Made by a program: the position numbers and the translations under genes
NCBI RefSeq assembly: GCF_000764305.2
Contig: NW_025943988.1
Coordinates: forward strand, 372,001-436,000
Reading direction: 5' to 3'
From: Hyalella azteca
Taxonomy: Eukaryota > Arthropoda > Malacostraca > Amphipoda > Hyalellidae
DNA: 64,000 nucleotides
Notes under the pieces: model-generated
What the model was told of the DNA's origin: nothing
Database searches by the model: none
What the model saw: only the letters and a program-made list of their open reading frames with translations
Shown here: positions 58,501 to 64,000 of the stretch, piece by piece
How the letters are laid out: each line of letters begins with the position of its first letter
Numbering within the stretch: the stretch's first letter is position 1

Positions 58501-60462
58501 TAAAATTTACAAATTCGTTCAAAAGAAAAATATAGCTTTTGAAGGTTACTATGAATAATTGGGTTTAGTAACGAGTAAAAAAATCAATGGTTTTGCCTAC
58601 ACAAATGTCGCATTCTAAGAATCGCAGACAACAAAATCATCTTTAAATCGTCATTTATCCGATATTTACACGTGAGAATACTTCTTTTCTCGCTTTCGTG
58701 ACAAACTAACGAGTCCGGTAATTTAATTTTTAATTTAACGAGTCCGGTAAATTAATCTTTCAGTAGAGGTTGAGCTGGCACATCCAAGTGGGTTTCACTT
58801 TCTTTGCAAAATGTATGACAGCAAATTACAAGCCAATCAGAACCTTGAATTGGATTGATAAAATTTTAAGGCTCTCCTTTTAAGTTAAACTTCATGCTAA
58901 ATAGAGCGATGCCGGTAAGACTTACGGACAACTATAAGTCCTACGACAAAGGCTTGTTGTCTGCTTTCCTCTTCTCGTATTTCCTGAGCTCTACGAAACG
59001 GGCGATTATGATGCCCAACTTACGACGCGCATTAAGGCTTTCAATGAAAGGAACATCGTAAATAACATTCATTTGTTGCTGGCTTTTAGACGAGATGTCG
59101 ACTGTACTCGGGAGCCGGCATTTATGGAGGGTTTCCCTCCGCGGCAAGCGTGCACAGGTTTTATTCTCTTCCTGGTATAATGATGATACAGATGCAGGCT
59201 TTAAACCGGTATCAGTAGCAGGAAAACTTTAAAGACCGGTTGTAATGATTAGTGAAAACGGGACAGTGTGGACATATCATTGGACAGTGATATGGACAGT
59301 TTGTTAATGGTACGGTTTAGACCCCGTAAAATTCATGGTAATATTTGGATTTTAATCGTGTTATAGAGCGCTATGTATTGCGGCAACAAAATGATCTGTT
59401 ATAAGTAATTTATCAACACATTAAAACGTGCACCGAATATTTTCTTGGCAAGTCATCGTGTCTTTGCGATTAATAATCATAATTAACTTCATCGATAAAC
59501 TTCATAGCCAATTAAATGTTATCAATGTGAGTGTATGTTCGCAGCGCACGTTCCATGCACCACCGTGAAAAAGTTGCCTTGTCCGAAATAATTTAATATT
59601 ACGTGGATGATATGGGGTTATCAAATGGAGGTGAATAGTGGATACCGGCCTTGTGTGGACTGGATATCCGTTAAATGTATATGTATTGCATATCCGCCCA
59701 ATGTATGTATAGTTAATTTTCTCTTAAGGTTTGTTATCAACTTGAAGGCATTTTACGCATGTTAAATTTAAGCCCTTCTTTGCGTTTTTCGAAAGCCGGA
59801 TTTTTTTCTGTATTTAATGCGAATTTCCTAAAAACCAGTTATTATTATTCAGCAAGCGATGAGGTGATTTTGTCGGGTACTCACTTTTATTGTTTGTAAA
59901 CATGTTATTCGAGCGACTATTGTTTGAACATGGATTACCGGTGACGAATTTTCTTTCTATTATATAATGGATATATCTAAGTTAAATTCAGAAATAAGCA
60001 AAGTGCATAAATTCAATTGAAACTAATCTGAGACGTGCAGGCATTAGAGTTTAGGGAAAATTTTCGTATTTGTATAGATGTGAAATGTGTCATACGGATA
60101 GCTTGTGGCAGAAGAATGTAACTTAATTTTGACTATATAACTTTTCTGAATTTGAAGTAATTCGACTAGGGGCAATAATGTCCCTGATGATGTCAACAGA
60201 CAGAGAAGTTGAGGTGATTTTGTAATCAGACTAACCAAGAATGCTTGCATTTTTTTGTTTAATTATTGAAATAAATTAAAGTTCACTGTGGCAATTTCCG
60301 TGCCACCAAAAAATAACATCAAATTGGCACCATGATCTCGTTAAAAGTGTCGCATTCATAACCACTTATACGAGGGCTTTCTCTCCTGTGTCTTCCTTTT
60401 GCAACTCACAGTCGGGATTTCCCTGGAGGTCCGCATCAAAAGAAGCCTAAACTAATATGACA
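55586..60462. other. No gene recognised
   Basis: AT-rich; frames of up to about 104 codons (minus 55882-56196) lack recognisable motifs. Near 58709-58752 the word AACGAGTCCGGTAA is tandemly duplicated. No transposon ends seen. Confidence 0.5.
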
Positions 60463-60765
60463 GAGAATCTCTGCTGCTGTTGCTGCTGTTACCGGTGTTG
60501 CTTCTGTTGTTGCTGCTGTTACCGGTGTTGCTTCTGTTGTTGCTGCTACTTCTGTTGTTGCTGATACTCCTGCTGTTGCTGCTACTGCTGTTGATGCTGT
60601 TACTAGTGAGGCTGCTGCTGTTGTAGTTGCTGATACTGTTACTGTTGCTGGTACTACTGTTGTTGCAATTGCTACTGCTGTGGCTGCTGTTACTGGTGAT
60701 ATACTGCTGCTGTTGTTATTGCTGATGTTACTGCTGTTGCTGCCGTTGCTGGTATTAATGGGAGT
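60463..60765. repeat. Imperfect (CTG/TTG)n trinucleotide tract
   Basis: About 300 bp of CTG, TTG, GTT and ACT triplets in constant register, with an exact 36-bp-scale duplication at the left (GCTGTTACCGGTGTTGCTTC occurs twice). On the minus strand it is open for 113 codons as an Ala/Thr/Ser/Val-rich peptide starting with ATG. Such a frame could be a low-complexity exon but is equally expected from the triplet repeat itself. Confidence 0.9.
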
Positions 60766-63185
60766 AGGAATTTCCATGCTTGCTATTTAGAAATTTTAAT
60801 ACTTGATATCTAGGAGTCTGTTCATATAAATCTTAAAGTTGTTCAACTAACTGAGGAGTTTGGAATTTTAACTTTTTTATAGAACTTTACTTTCACTTGA
60901 AAAGACCTTGATCAATTCTACGAAACATTCATTTAAGCACAGCCATGAGCAAAAAGGATTACTTTTCCGTCTCATGATTCTAAACTGTGAATATTTGCGT
61001 GTAATTAGAGAAATTTATAATTTGCGCTAACTTCGAAATTTCTAAAAAGAAAAAAAACTTTTTACAAGATTATTTACATATTAATAAGTTCACTCGTATC
61101 TCTTTTATCAGATTTTATCATGAGCCTCCAGAATGCAACTGATTTCATTCAATATGAACGAGATCTCTTAGTAATATTTGTGAAATAGAATCCCCGAGAT
61201 CCTCTATCGTGCGCATCCAAGATGATGGAAGCTAAGAAGGATCCGCTAGATTGCACGTGTCTTAGCTAATCCCGCGTCACTGTCGCAGATCTCAATTTCA
61301 AGGCTCTGATAGGAAGCCACTTTGACGTGTCCCTAATTATTCCTAAATTGAGAGAAGCCAAGTCTAGTTCATTGACGAAATTATTTGACTTTGGATATCA
61401 TCAAGTTTAAATTGAGCTGGAGAAGTGTACAAATGAGGAGAGCGTTATCTATTCGACTAAAAATTTAAATACTCGGTAAAATCAATCGATAGATTTGCAA
61501 AATATTAAAAAATTAGAAAATAGTTCGTTATCTTTCGAACAGAGCGAGGTCTGCTCCCGTTCGAATTTTTTTCGATCAAATTTTGAGGGATTTGAAGTTT
61601 GAACATAAGTACTTTTTTCTGCTGTAATGCGAATGAAATGATTATTAATAGAGCGGACGACTGCAACTATACGTTATTCCAAATTCTGGTCTCCGGAGAT
61701 ATACCCGAAACTTTCACAACATGGTCCTGTAAGTGTATATGTATATAGATATTCCATTATACAATAAGTTTCATGAGATTCAACTCGGTTATAATAAATT
61801 TTTTTCACCAAAAAGTCTTACGTCAGAACCAAAAAAAAGATGAGCTGCAATTTCTTTTGCAACTTTGAATGTTCATTGTTCGTATATTGCTTAAACTATT
61901 AAATGCTGCAACTATTATTGAATTGCAACAAATTGCTGGATGATTAATACAGATTTATCAATTCCTGTTCAAGGCAAAGTGTCAGTAAAACATTTTCTTG
62001 TTGATGCAAATGTTTTGAATATCTCTAGTTTTTCCCTGCCCTAACTTTGCTATCAAACGAGCCAGAAATTTTATCACCATATGATCAGTCAAAATCATTA
62101 TAGGACAGGACCTTTTATGTATTCCCTAGTTGATTAGTTGATATTAAATACTCTAGGCAATATACCAATTACTGTAACTAGAGCCTTCTTTATATATCAA
62201 TATCAGCCATGTCTCGCAAATACTGCAATAACTTATTAATGTCATTAATGTCTGACAATTACGATATTGATGCATCTATGCTAGCAATTGAAATGAAAAT
62301 TAACAATAAATGAGTCTAAAGTTAGAAAAAGTATGTCATATATAAAAAAGTATGTTAATACAATTGTTTCAAGTTTTTATTCTCAATTTACATTGAATTT
62401 TGCTTAATATGGATTCAGATTTGAGGCCAATCCTGGGGCTGCTATGCTTATCTAGTTCAAGACGGTTCAATGACGCACAAGATCAGAAATAATTCATACA
62501 TTGCAACAAATCTGGAACTGAAATTGAAAATTGTAATCAAGAGAACATCTCTTCCGTTAATAGAATTTTAAAATTTTTGTCACTATGTAATAAACTTGGC
62601 TGTGTTATAAGCCACGTCAAAAATTTAGTTTTAAAATTAAACCGGTATCACTGCTGGCCAGGAATAAGATGGAGGAACTTGACACAATGGCTTGCTTGAG
62701 CTTGCATGAAGCTTTGGCTCCTCAAGGAGAACTTTTTTATTTGCTTTGTTAGTGGAAATTTCAGAAAAACGATGGCAGAGAGAACGAGCTTACTTTCGTG
62801 GCGTAATATTTCAGCGGAAATAAAGTCTTGTTCTCAGGCGGCAAAAGCCTAACAATGTTTGCTGGAGTGTCGGTCCAAACACTACGAGTCTTTGTAGCTC
62901 TCGCGACAGTGTTTGATGTAACACTCTCGGCCTTAATTTCTATGGCCGGGCTACGTTTTCAGGACTAATAGTGGAGCTCAAATGTTCATGGTGCCTCAGA
63001 AGCTTGGAAATTAGAATGAAAACTAGAAACCTTACATTCTGACCTGGTAATATAGTAATATTAAAATGTTAATTTTAAGCGGTGGAATTTGCATTGGAAT
63101 TAGTATTATTCGTGAATATTTTTTAAAACATTGTAATAATTCGCTATCTATAATTAGTTTTAAAGGCGGTGTTCTGTATTTTCTG
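60766..63185. other. No gene recognised
   Basis: AT-rich DNA with a GC-richer patch at about 61195-61350 that has no long frame. No repeats of note. Confidence 0.5.
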
Positions 63186-63945
63186 TCCTCGGTTAAAGTC
63201 CATCACCAGCACCTCGGTGGACTTAGTCTCGCTTTAGGGTCCATCACCAGTATCCTAGTGGACTTGCAGTCCCCGGTTTAGGGTCCGTCACCAGCAACCT
63301 AGTTGACTTTGTGTCCCCGGTTTAGGGTCCGTCACCAGAAACCTAGTTGACTTTGTGTCCCCGGTTTAGGGTCCATCACCAGAAACCTAGTTGACTTTGT
63401 GTCCCCGGTTTAGGGTCCGTCACCAGAATCCTAGTTGACTTTGTGTCCCCGGTTTGGGGTCCGTCACCAGCATCCTAGTTGACTTTGTGTCCCCGGTTTA
63501 GGGTCCGTCACCAGCATCCTAGTTGACTTTGTGTCCCCGGTTTAGGGTCCGATCACCAGTATCCTAGTTGACTTTGTGTCCCCGGTTTAGGATCCGTCAC
63601 CAGCATCCTAGTTGACTTTGTGTCCCCGGTTTAGGGTCCGTCACCAGAAACCTAGTTGACTTTGTGTTCCGGGTATGGGTCCACCACCAGCGTTGTTGTA
63701 CACTTTTCGTCCCCGGTTTTGGGTCCATCGTAAGCGCCTCTGTAAACTTTCTGTCTCCGGGTCCGCTGCAAAAAGTAAATATTCACCATTAATCTTCGTA
63801 ATTCGGACTTTCCTTGGTTTGGGGTCCATCACCAGCGTCTGTCTCCGGATCAGGATCCCTCATGAAAAGTTATGCAATCGTTTTTAATCTTAGTGACTAG
63901 GACTTACCGTCCTCGATTTCAGTCCATCACCGGCACCCCAAAGAC
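63186..63945. repeat. 44-bp minisatellite, ~11 good and several degenerate copies
   Basis: The unit starts GACTTTGTGTCCCCGGTTTA and continues GGGTCCGTCACCAGCATCCT plus AGTT, 44 bp in all; successive starts include 63437, 63481 and 63525, with one 45-bp unit after that. Central copies are almost identical, while copies before 63290 and after 63660 are increasingly diverged, a pattern of edge decay. The G/C content is well above the flanks. Confidence 0.95.
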
Positions 63946-64000
63946 CCTTGCATTTGTCAATTTCGTCTCAATTGAACGACGATCGATGCTTCGAACAAGT

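Noticed and set aside
60436..60777. 113-codon Ala/Thr/Ser-rich protein
   Set aside because: Lies almost wholly within a triplet repeat; composition follows from the repeat and no independent coding evidence exists.
63186..63945. CRISPR-like regular spacing or telomeric (TTAGGG) repeat
   Set aside because: Units are contiguous with no unique spacers, and GGTTTAGGGTCC occurs once per 44-bp unit rather than as a hexamer array.

Overview
This is a window of nuclear DNA from a eukaryote, most likely an invertebrate animal and possibly an arthropod. The sequence is strongly AT-rich, has no dense arrangement of long ORFs, and carries non-LTR retrotransposon fragments of CR1/L2/Jockey type (AP-endonuclease plus reverse transcriptase tail), a tRNA-derived SINE with a hairpin and microsatellite tail, TA-flanked MITE-like elements and about twenty minisatellites or microsatellites. 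No operon, CRISPR array, phage or bacterial gene is present. The taxon call rests on the transposon repertoire only and stays at the level of 'animal'. No complete host gene can be recognised; apart from a few exon-like open frames the window reads as intergenic or intronic DNA.

Layout. 1-13 kb: unannotatable AT-rich DNA with a 20-bp minisatellite (3.0 kb), a 33-bp degenerate minisatellite (4.3-4.6 kb), a hairpin (4.9 kb) and a 200-bp duplication (12.8-13.1 kb). 13.4 kb: first copy of a TA-flanked MITE. 14.2-15.4 kb: two adjacent minisatellites (29 bp and 25 bp). 17.6-18.3 kb: a coding-like, broken frame for a small membrane protein. 18.7-19.4 kb: a dimeric tRNA-SINE and a direct repeat. 19.5-20.5 kb: a 955-bp TA-flanked foldback element with minisatellites nested in its arms. 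21.0 kb: second MITE copy. 21.8-22.8 kb: a LINE remnant lacking its RT core, joined to an (ATATG)n tract. 23.3-23.7 kb: a CpG-rich 20-bp satellite. 24-35 kb: mostly featureless, with another TA-flanked MITE at 30.0 kb. 35-42 kb: 32-bp and 23-bp arrays and a 125-bp duplication. 42.5-45.5 kb: the most complex part, with a minus-strand exon-like frame, GTGCAGT heptamer arrays, a LINE ORF2 with a 31-N gap, an exact Tn5 mosaic end, a fragment resembling a LINE ORF1 end and an inverted LINE tail. 48.7-51.8 kb: a 23-bp insert that looks templated, a 20-bp GTGCAGTG array and a 70-bp repeat. 55 kb: a SINE tail lodged in a 27-bp array. 60.5 kb: a CTG/TTG tract. 63.2-63.9 kb: a 44-bp minisatellite.

How parts fit together. 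The SINE tails carry a hairpin followed by a short tandem repeat, as expected of SINEs mobilised by stringent LINE reverse transcriptases, and LINE remains occur in the same window. The three TA-flanked elements fit non-autonomous Tc1/mariner-type transposons, but no transposase gene is here. The 43.6-45.5 kb block should be treated with suspicion as an assembly: a library-adaptor sequence, an undersized gap and truncated LINE pieces between similar repeats all point to a misjoin.
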